This document shows positions 37,560 through 44,874 of a stretch of DNA of 64,000 nucleotides, piece after piece. The position numbers and the translations under genes were made by a program. Numbering within the stretch: the first letter of the stretch is position 1; every line of letters starts with the position of its first letter. The DNA comes from Massilia frigida (GTDB lineage Bacteria > Pseudomonadota > Gammaproteobacteria > Burkholderiales > Burkholderiaceae_D). The DNA is taken from assembly GCF_011682175.1 (NCBI RefSeq), contig NZ_WHJG01000010.1:124001-188000 (forward strand), read 5' to 3'. The notes under the pieces are model-generated. The model made no database searches. It was not told where the DNA came from and worked only from the letters and a program-made list of their open reading frames with translations.

Positions 37560-38206
37560 TGGGATGCTTTCGTAAATTGTTGAGTGGCGGCTTTGAGTGC
37601 CGCGATGATTTCGTTCGATGGGTCGGGCTCGCCAGACAGGGAAAATCCCTTGGCGGCGATGTGCCGTGCTTCGCTTCGTGAGAACCCGATTTGCTCCATT
37701 GCCTTTTCAAAGGCTCGGAGTGTGGTCGGCTTGATCCCTGCTGCTTTCACTTCGCTGATCCGGGCCGACGAATCGGCAGGCACGGATACCACTGAGATTT
37801 CCGCCAGGTCGATAGCGGTCAGGACGTTGACCCCTTCTCGCATCTTGGCGCCACCTTTGACGACCCGGTAGCCGATGCTCAGGCCCGTGATATCGCCAGC
37901 ACGAAGGTGCTCAAAAGCTTGCTGGCCGGCAGTCGTCTTGAGGTTGATCTGTCCGGTTACCAGAAGCCCGCGTGAGTCCTCGGATATTTCGACCCATCGC
38001 CCGATTGGCGTGTCGGCTTTGTGCGCCCACAGCATGACTGGGGCGGTGCCATGGGCGCGGTGGTGTGCCAGTGAGGCGCCGAAAGCGCCCTTGGCAACTT
38101 GGTCCCCGTACGAGTCGATACCGCCGAAAACGGAGGCGTAACCTGTGACGATTCCTTCGGCCTGCGAGCGTACTTCCAGGAGTGGTAGAGAGTGAGATAG
38201 CGACAT
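37556..38206 (-). CDS. HK97-family prohead protease
   Basis: A 216-aa prohead serine protease of the HK97/U35 type. Features are GYASVFGGIDSYGDQVAKGA, HKADTPIGRWVEI with the likely catalytic His, and ITGLSIGYRVVKGG with the likely catalytic Ser. It processes the capsid delta domain during prohead maturation. It is translationally coupled to the capsid gene. A 145-bp gap without features separates it from the upstream small ORF. Confidence 0.93.
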   Translation of the reverse strand: MSLSHSLPLLEVRSQAEGIVTGYASVFGGIDSYGDQVAKGAFGASLAHHRAHGTAPVMLWAHKADTPIGRWVEISEDSRGLLVTGQINLKTTAGQQAFEHLRAGDITGLSIGYRVVKGGAKMREGVNVLTAIDLAEISVVSVPADSSARISEVKAAGIKPTTLRAFEKAMEQIGFSRSEARHIAAKGFSLSGEPDPSNEIIAALKAATQQFTKASQ

Positions 38207-38351
38207 TATGTGGATCCTTTAGTCCGAGCGAAATTGAACACCGTTGAAGGTGTCGATTTGACTTCGGCAGGCATCCCGCGCTGCTGTTGAAGTGGACCGG
38301 GCTTGCATCCCGCAAGCTCGATCACTGACCGTAAGTTTACGTTACTCCTGA

Positions 38352-38645
38352 TCAATTCGCAACTCCGGTGACACCATTTCCGATGGTTTGCACGGTCGCC
38401 AGGGTGCGATGCGTTCCTTCGCGCTCGACAGCAACCAGGCTGATCTGGTTAGAGCCGTGGCGGTCGATCGTGATTTCGATGCCGACGCGCCCGCCACCGG
38501 CCAGCAAGCGGTTAAGACCCTCCTGCTTTTCCAGGCCAAGGTCGACCATGAGGGTGTGCATCAACGTGCCGGATGCGCGGACCAATGCGGCGCACTGGGC
38601 GGACAGGTCGGCGGCGTTTGCGGCGGGGATAAACTTGTCAGTCAT
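38352..38645 (-). CDS. Small satellite/phage protein, unknown
   Basis: A 97-aa protein overlapping the preceding gene by 8 bp. The N-terminal half is helical (AANAADLSAQCAALVRASGT, LMHTLMVDLGLEKQEGL). The C-terminal half looks beta-rich (RVGIEITIDRHGSNQISLVA). No family is recognised. The position between replication and head genes is typical of small connector or regulatory ORFs in satellites, but nothing in the sequence assigns a role. Confidence 0.65.
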   Translation of the reverse strand: MTDKFIPAANAADLSAQCAALVRASGTLMHTLMVDLGLEKQEGLNRLLAGGGRVGIEITIDRHGSNQISLVAVEREGTHRTLATVQTIGNGVTGVAN

Positions 38646-39105
38646 TTTGTGCTTTCAGTAGGGTGGATGCGTTCAGGGTGCGCAGCTCGGCGCGGAACCA
38701 TTCGATTGCTGTGGGGATGCTTGCCAGGCTTTGGGAAGCGGCGACGGCGTGTAGGCGCTGCTTGGCCTCTTGGCTGACCTGGGCGCTGTCGCAGTACGTC
38801 GCAATCAACGTGTTCAATTCAGCGATCAGGCCCAGCCAGACGGCGGGCGTGCGCGGTTGGACGGAGATTGCCGCCATGGCCTCGGCTTCGGTCCGGGTCA
38901 AGCCGTCAACCTCCATGAACTCGGCCACCAGGTCGATGGCGGAGCTGGCCGACAGGTGCGCCAGCAGCGCCGCCTTGTTAGCCCGGACCTTTGCGGATAC
39001 CGCATTGACGGCTTCGGCCGTGCCGCGAAGCTTGAGGCCATCACCGGCCAGGTGGACGGAAACGCCGACCGCTTTGCAGCTGTCGATCAGTGCTTGCGGG
39101 TTCAT
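38638..39105 (-). CDS. Small protein with TubC-N-like start
   Basis: A 155-aa protein, ATGA-coupled to the primase gene. Residues 1-50 (LIDSCKAVGVSVHLAGDGLK, LRGTAEAVNAVSAKVRANKA, ALLAHL) resemble a TubC N-terminal docking domain, a small fold common in mobile-element proteins. The rest is helical with no motif seen. Its phage role is unknown; association with the replication protein is inferred from coupling. Confidence 0.7.
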   Translation of the reverse strand: MNPQALIDSCKAVGVSVHLAGDGLKLRGTAEAVNAVSAKVRANKAALLAHLSASSAIDLVAEFMEVDGLTRTEAEAMAAISVQPRTPAVWLGLIAELNTLIATYCDSAQVSQEAKQRLHAVAASQSLASIPTAIEWFRAELRTLNASTLLKAQND

Positions 39106-41360
39106 ATCGACACCTCGACGGTGGATTCTTGGTCGGTCGTCGTGTCACAAGAATCCGGACAAGAAACACAAGAAACACACTCAATTTCTGTGGATTCTTG
39201 TGTTTCTTGTGGATTGCCTCTAAGTAATTTCGTGGTCCCGAACGGGTCTTCGGGGTCGGGCTGTTGATCGGTGGTTTCCCGAAGACCGCCACGAAGACCG
39301 CCATTTTTACCGAAGACCGTCACATTATTTGTGTGGCGGTCTTCGGAGTTTTTGGCGGTCTTCGGAAGAAACCATTGCCAACCTTCCTTCATCCCGACCT
39401 TCACCGCCTCGATGCCAAGATCGCGTTTTGCTCGCTCGATCGTGCGCCAGGAGTAACCGGCCCCGGCAGCATCGGCTTTCACCTGCTTGGTCGATATCGG
39501 GCCATCAACCAGCAGATCAGACAGGAATTGTTCTGCATCCGCCTTGCCGCCGCCGTCACCGTTTTCGTCATGCTCGACCTCGCCCAAAATCTCCCGTGCA
39601 GTCCCCTCGATAGTGCCTTCCCATACAGCGTGAGTCGCCTCAATACCGCCATCAATCGTTACCATTGCTAGGCCGTACGACACGCCCCCATCATCCGGAG
39701 CGATGTTCGACTTAGCACGGGCGAGAACACGCCGGCTGCTGTCTTCTTCCTTTGCGGTGACCAACACCATGCGAGCCAGCGCGCCGAACGCCTGGGAGCC
39801 GATTACGCGGTCCTGGGGCGACTTGCCGGCGCCGCCCTTGGCAAAGTGCGTAATGCCGATGACAGCGCAGCTATGAGCCTCTGCGAAGTCCACAACCGCC
39901 TGTAGGCTTCGGCGCACATCGTTGGCGCGGTGCATGTCGCCAGCGACAGCCGACACAATCGGGTCGATGATCAGCAGTGACACCCCGCCAATGCGGTCCA
40001 CGGCCCTGTGCAGCTCCGGGATATCCTGCGACGGATCGAACGGCACGCTCTCGCCGTTGTGAACAATGCCCTCGATGAAGTGACAGCGGTTCAGATCGGC
40101 ACCCGATGCGATCAGGCGGGGCACCAGCGTGTCATCGGCCACATCCTCACTGGACCAGACCAACACATTGCCTTTACGGTGGCACGGGCTACCGTCAGGC
40201 CAGCGCCCGCCAGATGTCAGCACCGCCGCAAGAGCCAATGCAAGCGTGGTCTTGCCGGTGCCGGCCGCACCAGCCAGGATCGTCAGTTTGCCGGCCGGGA
40301 GCCAGCCCGGCCACAACCAGGTGATGGGCAGCGGCTTGATGTCGTTACCACACCGGATTTTCACCACCCGGCTTTCGGGCGGAGCGGTAGGGCGCATGCT
40401 TGGAGGCTGTGCCGGCTGGTGGGCTGGCAATTCGAAGTACACAGCTTTTGAGAGCGCCTCGACTAGCGCTTCGTCGCCCTGGCGCTGGGCCAGGTCGTTG
40501 AAGTCAGTTGGGTTTCCTTCGTCGGATTCGAACTCCGGCACTGCGAGCCAGCCGCCGACCGCGCGCGCTGCGGCCTTGGCTTTCTCCACTCCCACGTTGC
40601 CGACAGTGTTGAACCGGTCGTTGTCAGCGCATAGGATGATCTGGACGCCTGGCAGTTTGCCGCGCAGCGCCAGCGCCACCGCCTCCAGGTTGCCAGCGTT
40701 GAAGGCGACAGCTACCGGATGGCCGAGGGCCGCGAACAGGCTTGCACCTGTGGCGAACCCTTCGCAGACCAGCAGCGTATCGACAGGCTTGCCGCCGAAG
40801 CTGTAATAGCAGCCCTTGACCTTGCCGTGCGACTTGAAGCGCTTGGTGCCGTCCTTGGCGATGAATTGCAGACTGGTGACTGCGCCGCCAGCGTCACGGA
40901 TCGGCACAATCAGGGTGCGCTTGTCCTTGTCCTCTTTCAGCCCGTACGGCTTGATCCCTTTGCGCACGCAATAGGGGTTGTCGTCAGTGGCGTCATGCGC
41001 GCCGGCCAGGATGCGCACGCACGCGGTCGCTGCTTCGGCTTCCAGCTGTAAGCGGGTCAGCTCGGCTTCCTGGCGTGCCTTGTCAATACGCGTCCGGTAT
41101 TCGGCATTCTCTATCGGCGTCATTTTCTGGTCAGACTTACCGCACCACTTCTCCGACAGGTCAGTTTTCCAGTTGCCGAATGCCCCAGCCGGCACACCAT
41201 CGCCGTGCAGGATGTACCAGGCTGATTTATTGCCTTTCTTGTCGTCGGCGGCATCAAAGCGGCGGCGCTTGCCGTCCGCGATGATCTCGGCCGGCGCCAG
41301 GTCGTAGACGGCCATTGCTGCGCCGAACTCGGCCTCGATGTTGGTCATGGTCGCTTGCAT
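39102..41360 (-). CDS. Toprim/RepA-type primase-helicase
   Basis: A 752-aa replication protein. The N-terminal ~150 residues resemble a primase zinc-less leader (DUF3987-like). Residues ~150-290 form a Toprim-type domain (TLLVCEGFATGASLFAALGH, GVQIILCADNDRFN). Residues ~345-560 form a RecA/RepA-like helicase (AAA_25) with Walker A GAAGTGKTTLALAL and Walker B LLIIDPIVSAVA. The C-terminal tail is Thr/Ser/Glu-rich and Cys-containing (CVSCVSCPDSC). It should initiate and unwind element DNA. Two starts (41360 and 41348) are close together. This is the largest gene of the element. Confidence 0.88.
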   Translation of the reverse strand: MQATMTNIEAEFGAAMAVYDLAPAEIIADGKRRRFDAADDKKGNKSAWYILHGDGVPAGAFGNWKTDLSEKWCGKSDQKMTPIENAEYRTRIDKARQEAELTRLQLEAEAATACVRILAGAHDATDDNPYCVRKGIKPYGLKEDKDKRTLIVPIRDAGGAVTSLQFIAKDGTKRFKSHGKVKGCYYSFGGKPVDTLLVCEGFATGASLFAALGHPVAVAFNAGNLEAVALALRGKLPGVQIILCADNDRFNTVGNVGVEKAKAAARAVGGWLAVPEFESDEGNPTDFNDLAQRQGDEALVEALSKAVYFELPAHQPAQPPSMRPTAPPESRVVKIRCGNDIKPLPITWLWPGWLPAGKLTILAGAAGTGKTTLALALAAVLTSGGRWPDGSPCHRKGNVLVWSSEDVADDTLVPRLIASGADLNRCHFIEGIVHNGESVPFDPSQDIPELHRAVDRIGGVSLLIIDPIVSAVAGDMHRANDVRRSLQAVVDFAEAHSCAVIGITHFAKGGAGKSPQDRVIGSQAFGALARMVLVTAKEEDSSRRVLARAKSNIAPDDGGVSYGLAMVTIDGGIEATHAVWEGTIEGTAREILGEVEHDENGDGGGKADAEQFLSDLLVDGPISTKQVKADAAGAGYSWRTIERAKRDLGIEAVKVGMKEGWQWFLPKTAKNSEDRHTNNVTVFGKNGGLRGGLRETTDQQPDPEDPFGTTKLLRGNPQETQESTEIECVSCVSCPDSCDTTTDQESTVEVSI

Positions 41361-41362
41361 TG

Positions 41363-41653
41363 TTACGCCTCCGCCCGTGGTTGGAAGTCTCGACCGTCGA
41401 TCAGGGCGTACGCGTCCATGCCGTAGTGGATGGCTGCGGCGCAGAGAAGCTGCTCACGTCCGCCGCGTCCGGTCTCTTGGAACTGGTCGATGACACGCAA
41501 TACCGACTCGACCGAATGGGCAAGCCACTCCTCGCCGTTCTTGTCAACGAAATAGATCCACGGCTTTTGGTCGCTGTCGCTGTTCAGGCCCAGGTCGCCG
41601 CCAGTGAAGCGGTAAGGGGGCACAGGGAATGTCATCGCAACAGGGGCGTTCAT
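41363..41653 (-). CDS. Small element protein, unknown
   Basis: A 96-aa protein between a 91-aa ORF (ATGA overlap) and the primase gene (2-bp gap). The central part (KPWIYFVDKNGEEWLAHSVE, SVLRVIDQFQETGRGGREQL) is compatible with a small alpha/beta fold. No known motif is seen. Tight packing in the operon and good coding bias support it as a real gene. Confidence 0.65.
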   Translation of the reverse strand: MNAPVAMTFPVPPYRFTGGDLGLNSDSDQKPWIYFVDKNGEEWLAHSVESVLRVIDQFQETGRGGREQLLCAAAIHYGMDAYALIDGRDFQPRAEA

Positions 41654-41925
41654 GCTGCACCGCCGATCTTTGCGACAGCGGCGCGCCAGATAGTCTTGCC
41701 TTCCTCGATACCAGCGAAGTAGGCATCAGCCGCGGCTGTGCCCGCCTGATACGGCATGTCGAAGTTCTTGCGCTCGATGCGGTGCTCAAGCGCCATGCGT
41801 GCGCCGGCCTTGTATTCCTGGCTGCGTGGCGTGCGACCGTTGTAGAACGCGGTTTGAAAAAGCTGCTCGACGGACAGGGTGCCGACGGATGATGGGGAAT
41901 GTTGGGATGTGGTGGTGCCTGGCAT
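41650..41925 (-). CDS. Small element protein, unknown
   Basis: A 91-aa protein beginning MPGTTTSQHSPSSV at ATG 41925. The body FYNGRTPRSQEYKAGARMAL, GTAAADAYFAGIEEGKTIWR resembles small proteins frequent in prophage replication modules, with no assigned function. The same frame is open up to 42213, so a larger protein (187 codons) passing through the C4-like RNA and an ash-like leader is possible. The shorter form is preferred because coding bias begins there. Confidence 0.6.
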   Translation of the reverse strand: MPGTTTSQHSPSSVGTLSVEQLFQTAFYNGRTPRSQEYKAGARMALEHRIERKNFDMPYQAGTAAADAYFAGIEEGKTIWRAAVAKIGGAA

Positions 41926-41975
41926 GGTTGCCTCCGTGTGTGGTGTAGAACCGCACAACCCGCTGTCAAACGGGG

Positions 41976-42053
41976 TGAGCGGCAAATGGCAGGGTTGACA
42001 GACCGGTACACAGGGAAACCGGCAGGCCGAAGCCTCCCCACCATCGCCGCTCA
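41976..42053 (-). ncRNA. C4-like antisense RNA
   Basis: On the minus strand an outer stem TGAGCGGC (42053-42046) pairs with GCCGCTCA (41983-41976). It encloses a 4-bp hairpin with a UUCG loop (AGGC-UUCG-GCCU, 42035-42024) and a CCGGT-N10-ACCGG hairpin (42022-42003). The total of 78 nt matches the C4 antisense RNA of phages P1/P7/N15 and P4-like satellites, and it lies inside an ash-like leader frame downstream of alpA, where C4 is normally found. The call rests on fold, size and context; no covariance model was run. Confidence 0.6.
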
Positions 42054-42209
42054 TAGGAGACGCAATGGTATGGACGAAAAAATACCGCCTTGTGGCGGTC
42101 GTCCGCCGTGTGTAGTTCGAGCTGTCAAACTCGGTCGCTTCTTTTTTCGCGACAGGATCAGCATAGGCCGGCAACGGGTGCTCGGTCAAGTAAATCATGC
42201 TGGCGGCGC

Positions 42210-42440
42210 TCATTTAGTTTCCGCCGTGTAATTCACCGGATCGGCAAAGAAACGGTGCAGCTCACGGTTCTGATACGCGGTGCAGCGCTCCGACAGGCGG
42301 TGAGCTGGGGGCGCTTTGCCTGCAATAACAAGTTGGCGGAATTTCTCGCGGCTGAATGGCGAGAAGGGGGCGATCTGATTCCAGCGGCTCATGCCGTCAA
42401 CTGGAAGGGTCTTGCTAAGTTCTGCGGTCGAATGTGCCAT
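42210..42440 (-). CDS. alpA: AlpA-family transcriptional regulator/excisionase
   Basis: A 76-aa MerR-like HTH protein of the AlpA family, the usual transcriptional activator or excision regulator of P4-type elements. GMSRWNQIAPFSPFSREKFR and QLVIAGKAPPAHRLSERCTA, followed by YQNRELHRFFADP, fit the family. AGGTAGGCAACC precedes ATG 42440. In satellites such as PICIs an AlpA homologue switches on the replication module; here the replication and head genes all lie downstream in the same direction. Confidence 0.85.
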   Translation of the reverse strand: MAHSTAELSKTLPVDGMSRWNQIAPFSPFSREKFRQLVIAGKAPPAHRLSERCTAYQNRELHRFFADPVNYTAETK

Positions 42441-42543
42441 GGTTGCCTACCTTTGCATGTTGCCGCCGTGATTCAGCGGATTGATGCAAAGGTTAGCGAT
42501 TGAAGCTTTGTGAGTCGCGGAGCATTACACGGATTTCCCGGCG

Positions 42544-43350
42544 CTAATCTTCCGGTTGTGCCTTGTTCAGTTTAAGCATTTCCTTTTCGTCATTCCCAAG
42601 TGGAAAAATTTTACCCACCAGATTCGGAGTTATATCCGGGTCGTCAAGCGCCACACTGCAAAAGATTGCAATGCGTGAAGGCGAGTAATCCGCGTACGTG
42701 ATGAAGAAAAAATCTACAATTACTTTGGTGAAATACGTCCGGAAAGTGTTCTTGTCGTTCACTTTCCTCGGTAGCCTTAGTTTGCTCGACTGTCGGACTG
42801 CTTCTTCTATTGCGCTCTTGGAAAGGCGCGTCAATTGCTTGTCAATTGCCGGCAGGTAATATGTCAGGCTAAACGGCGCTAATGCCCGTCTGCGCGAGAG
42901 TATGTCAGGGTGCATCATTAGGCGGGCACGTTCAATCTGTTCGCTATCCAACAACGAGTGCAGAGGAAAAGGGTTGTAACACGCACCCGCATTGCTGAAT
43001 TTGCTCAACTTGCGCGCAAGGGTATCGGCAAGCTTGGCAATCTCGTGCATTTCTTCCTCGTATCCCCTCCGTGTGAACTTTGGGTTTTCCTCGTAATTTC
43101 GCACCGCCCTATTAACGGTAGCTAGCAGCCCGCCATTTGTTCGCAATGTACACATGACTTGATTGTCTAACCCAATAATGAAGCGCCACACAAGTTCCAT
43201 TTCCGTCCTTGTAACGAGCCGTGTCCACATCTCATGAAGGCGCAGAGTAATTGCCGCTTCATTTTCGCTAAGCACGCCGAGTCCCCGATAGTCGCTAAGC
43301 TCGGTAAGGTACTCAATAATCTCTGGTGGTGCCCAGTTAGGAAAGCTCAC
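42544..43350 (-). CDS. Unrecognised 268-aa protein of the element
   Basis: I do not recognise this protein. It is 268 aa, mostly helical and charged, without signal peptide or clear membrane helices. Notable stretches are NWAPPEIIEYLTELSDYRGL, YEENPKFTRRGYEEEMHEIA, HPDILSRRRALAPFSLTYYL and FRTYFTKVIVDFFFITYADY. Base composition is visibly lower in GC than its neighbours, indicating separate acquisition. It overlaps the end of int by 14 bp and precedes alpA by 103 bp, a place where satellites often carry accessory (cargo) genes. Confidence 0.75.
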   Translation of the reverse strand: MSFPNWAPPEIIEYLTELSDYRGLGVLSENEAAITLRLHEMWTRLVTRTEMELVWRFIIGLDNQVMCTLRTNGGLLATVNRAVRNYEENPKFTRRGYEEEMHEIAKLADTLARKLSKFSNAGACYNPFPLHSLLDSEQIERARLMMHPDILSRRRALAPFSLTYYLPAIDKQLTRLSKSAIEEAVRQSSKLRLPRKVNDKNTFRTYFTKVIVDFFFITYADYSPSRIAIFCSVALDDPDITPNLVGKIFPLGNDEKEMLKLNKAQPED

Positions 43351-44581
43351 TTTTAACCCCTGCCACGGCGTCCAGGTAGTCGGCGTACTCCTGCATCATC
43401 ACGCGGCGCTCATCCAGGAACAGCGCCCGGTCGTATGCCTCGCCATATGCATCACCGGAGGCGTGCGAGAGCTGGCGGTCCACAACCTCATGCCGGTAGC
43501 CCAGCCGCTCTTTGATGACCCCCATCGCCAGCGAGCGGAAGCCGTGGCCGGTCATCTTGCCGGCGTAACCCATGCGCTTGAGAGCCGCGAGGATGCCAAA
43601 GTTCGTCGCCGGCTTGGTGTGGTCGCGCATGTTGGGGAACAGGAACTGGTTCCCGCCAGTGATCGTGTGCAGTTCGCGCAGCAGCTCCCAGCCTTGGCGC
43701 GGCAGGAACACATGGTGATTGACCTTGCGCGGGTTGACCTTCTTCTTTCCCATCTTCATGCGGTGCCAGTCGATGACCCATGACTCGTTCACCAGGTCGA
43801 TTTCTGACCACGGCGTCTCGGTCAGCTCACTGGTGCGCACGAAGGTCATCATCATCAGCCGGAACATGACCTTAGTCGGCACGAACATGCGCCCCTCGAT
43901 CTTGGCGAAGGCTTTCAGGAAGTCCGGCAGGTCGTCGGCGGTGATGGCGGCATGGTGGCCGCCCATGGTGGGCTTGAGAGCGCCCCGTAGGCTTGGCACG
44001 GGGTCTGTGTCGGCCTTGCCCGATGCGATGGCGTACCGGAACACCTGGCCGCACACTTGCCCCTGGCGCTTTGCCATGTCGAGAGCGCCACGCTTTTCGA
44101 TCTGCCGCAGAACGTCCAGGATGACCGGAGCCTTGATTTCTGCAATTGGGTGCCGCCCGATCAGCGGGAATACGTCGACTTCCAGCCGGTGAATGATGTT
44201 CGCCGCCGTGCGGGGTTGCCAGGAATCCAGCTTGTTCGCGTGCCACTCGCGCGCCACAGCCTCGAACGTGTTGCTCGCCAGTGTTGCTTTCTGCTGCTTC
44301 TCGATGCGGCGGGCCTGGGCCGGGTCCACGCCGCCGGCCATTTGCTTGCGGGCCGCGTCGCGCTTGTCACGGGCCTCGGCCAGCGACACCTCGTCGTAGG
44401 AACCGAACGACAGGCGACTCTCTTTGCCGTTCGCCTGCTTGAACTTCATGCGCCATAGCTTCACGCCAGTGGGCATCACCTCCAGGTAGAGCCCGCCGCC
44501 GTCAGCAAGCTTGTACGCACGGTCCTTCGCCTTGGCGTTTTTGATGGTTTTGTCAGCGAGAGGTAGAACAATTTTTGGCAT
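43337..44581 (-). CDS. int: P4-type tyrosine integrase
   Basis: A 414-aa tyrosine recombinase. The N-terminal arm-binding domain (DUF4102, YKLADGGGLYLEVMPTGVKL) is followed by a core-binding SAM-like domain and the catalytic domain. The visible residues are R in VRTSELTETPWSEID, HGFR as the His-x-x-Arg, LSHASGD, and Y in YGEAYDRALFLDERR. ATG 44581 (MPKIVLPLADKTIKNAK) is preferred over 44635, whose extra codons read through repeats that look like integrase arm sites. It starts 166 bp from the 3' end of tRNA-Met, the presumed target. Confidence 0.93.
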   Translation of the reverse strand: MPKIVLPLADKTIKNAKAKDRAYKLADGGGLYLEVMPTGVKLWRMKFKQANGKESRLSFGSYDEVSLAEARDKRDAARKQMAGGVDPAQARRIEKQQKATLASNTFEAVAREWHANKLDSWQPRTAANIIHRLEVDVFPLIGRHPIAEIKAPVILDVLRQIEKRGALDMAKRQGQVCGQVFRYAIASGKADTDPVPSLRGALKPTMGGHHAAITADDLPDFLKAFAKIEGRMFVPTKVMFRLMMMTFVRTSELTETPWSEIDLVNESWVIDWHRMKMGKKKVNPRKVNHHVFLPRQGWELLRELHTITGGNQFLFPNMRDHTKPATNFGILAALKRMGYAGKMTGHGFRSLAMGVIKERLGYRHEVVDRQLSHASGDAYGEAYDRALFLDERRVMMQEYADYLDAVAGVKSELS

Positions 44582-44637
44582 TTTGGGGGCATCGCCTTTT
44601 GGGGGCATCGGTTTGGCCCCCAAGACTGCCCCCAAAA
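44581..44637. repeat. Right arm-type repeat cluster
   Basis: TTTTGGGGGCA occurs at 44581-44591 and 44597-44607, TTTGGCCCCCAA at 44612-44623 and TGCCCCCAAAA at 44627-44637. Matching TGCCCC(C/T)AAA units are found at the other end (35731-35752). These are candidate arm-type binding sites of the integrase. Confidence 0.6.
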
Positions 44638-44677
44638 TACATAGGTGTCAATGGGCAAACTTTGGCGCTATAGGCGT

Positions 44678-44710
44678 AAAAAAACCCCTAAGCGTTTGAT
44701 TTCTTAAGGG
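44678..44710 (-). terminator. Terminator downstream of tRNA-Met
   Basis: On the minus strand CCCTTAAG (44710-44703) and CTTAGGGG (44692-44685) pair, followed by U7. A diverged copy is at 35591-35627. Confidence 0.8.
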
Positions 44711-44733
44711 TTTCTTGGCAAACTTGGTCATAC

Positions 44734-44765
44734 TTTGCCATGTTTTTGGTGGTGATAGGTGGACT
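44734..44765. other. Putative right attachment site (attR) over tRNA 3' end
   Basis: The tRNA 3' end with encoded CCA, the acceptor strand and half the T arm carry the 12-mer GATAGGTGGACT (44754-44765), shared with 35661-35672. The element's integrase is adjacent and the tRNA is intact. Confidence 0.75.
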
Positions 44766-44823
44766 TGAACCACCGACCCCAGCATTATGAATGCTGTGCT
44801 CTAACCAACTGAGCTATATCACC
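44747..44823 (-). tRNA. tRNA-Met(CAU), CCA encoded
   Basis: On the minus strand the acceptor stem GGTGATA pairs with TATCACC. The D arm is GCTC-AGTTGGTTA-GAGC, the anticodon stem CAGCA/TGCTG encloses the loop TTCATAA with anticodon CAT, and the T stem GGTGG/CCACC encloses TTCAAGT. The discriminator is A and the CCA is encoded (44749-44747). The CAU anticodon could also belong to tRNA-Ile2 (lysidine), but the overall pattern fits elongator tRNA-Met better. It is the insertion site of the neighbouring element. Confidence 0.9.
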
Positions 44824-44835
44824 CGACAGACCAAG

Positions 44836-44864
44836 ATTATAGAGAACTGCTTTTTGCGTGTCAA
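44836..44864 (-). promoter_or_regulatory. Consensus sigma-70 promoter of the tRNA
   Basis: TTGACA (44864-44859), a 17-base spacer and TATAAT (44841-44836) match consensus exactly. The -10 ends 12 bp before the tRNA, so the tRNA has its own promoter and does not rely on miaA read-through. Confidence 0.9.
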
Positions 44865-44874
44865 GGCCGTCTGA

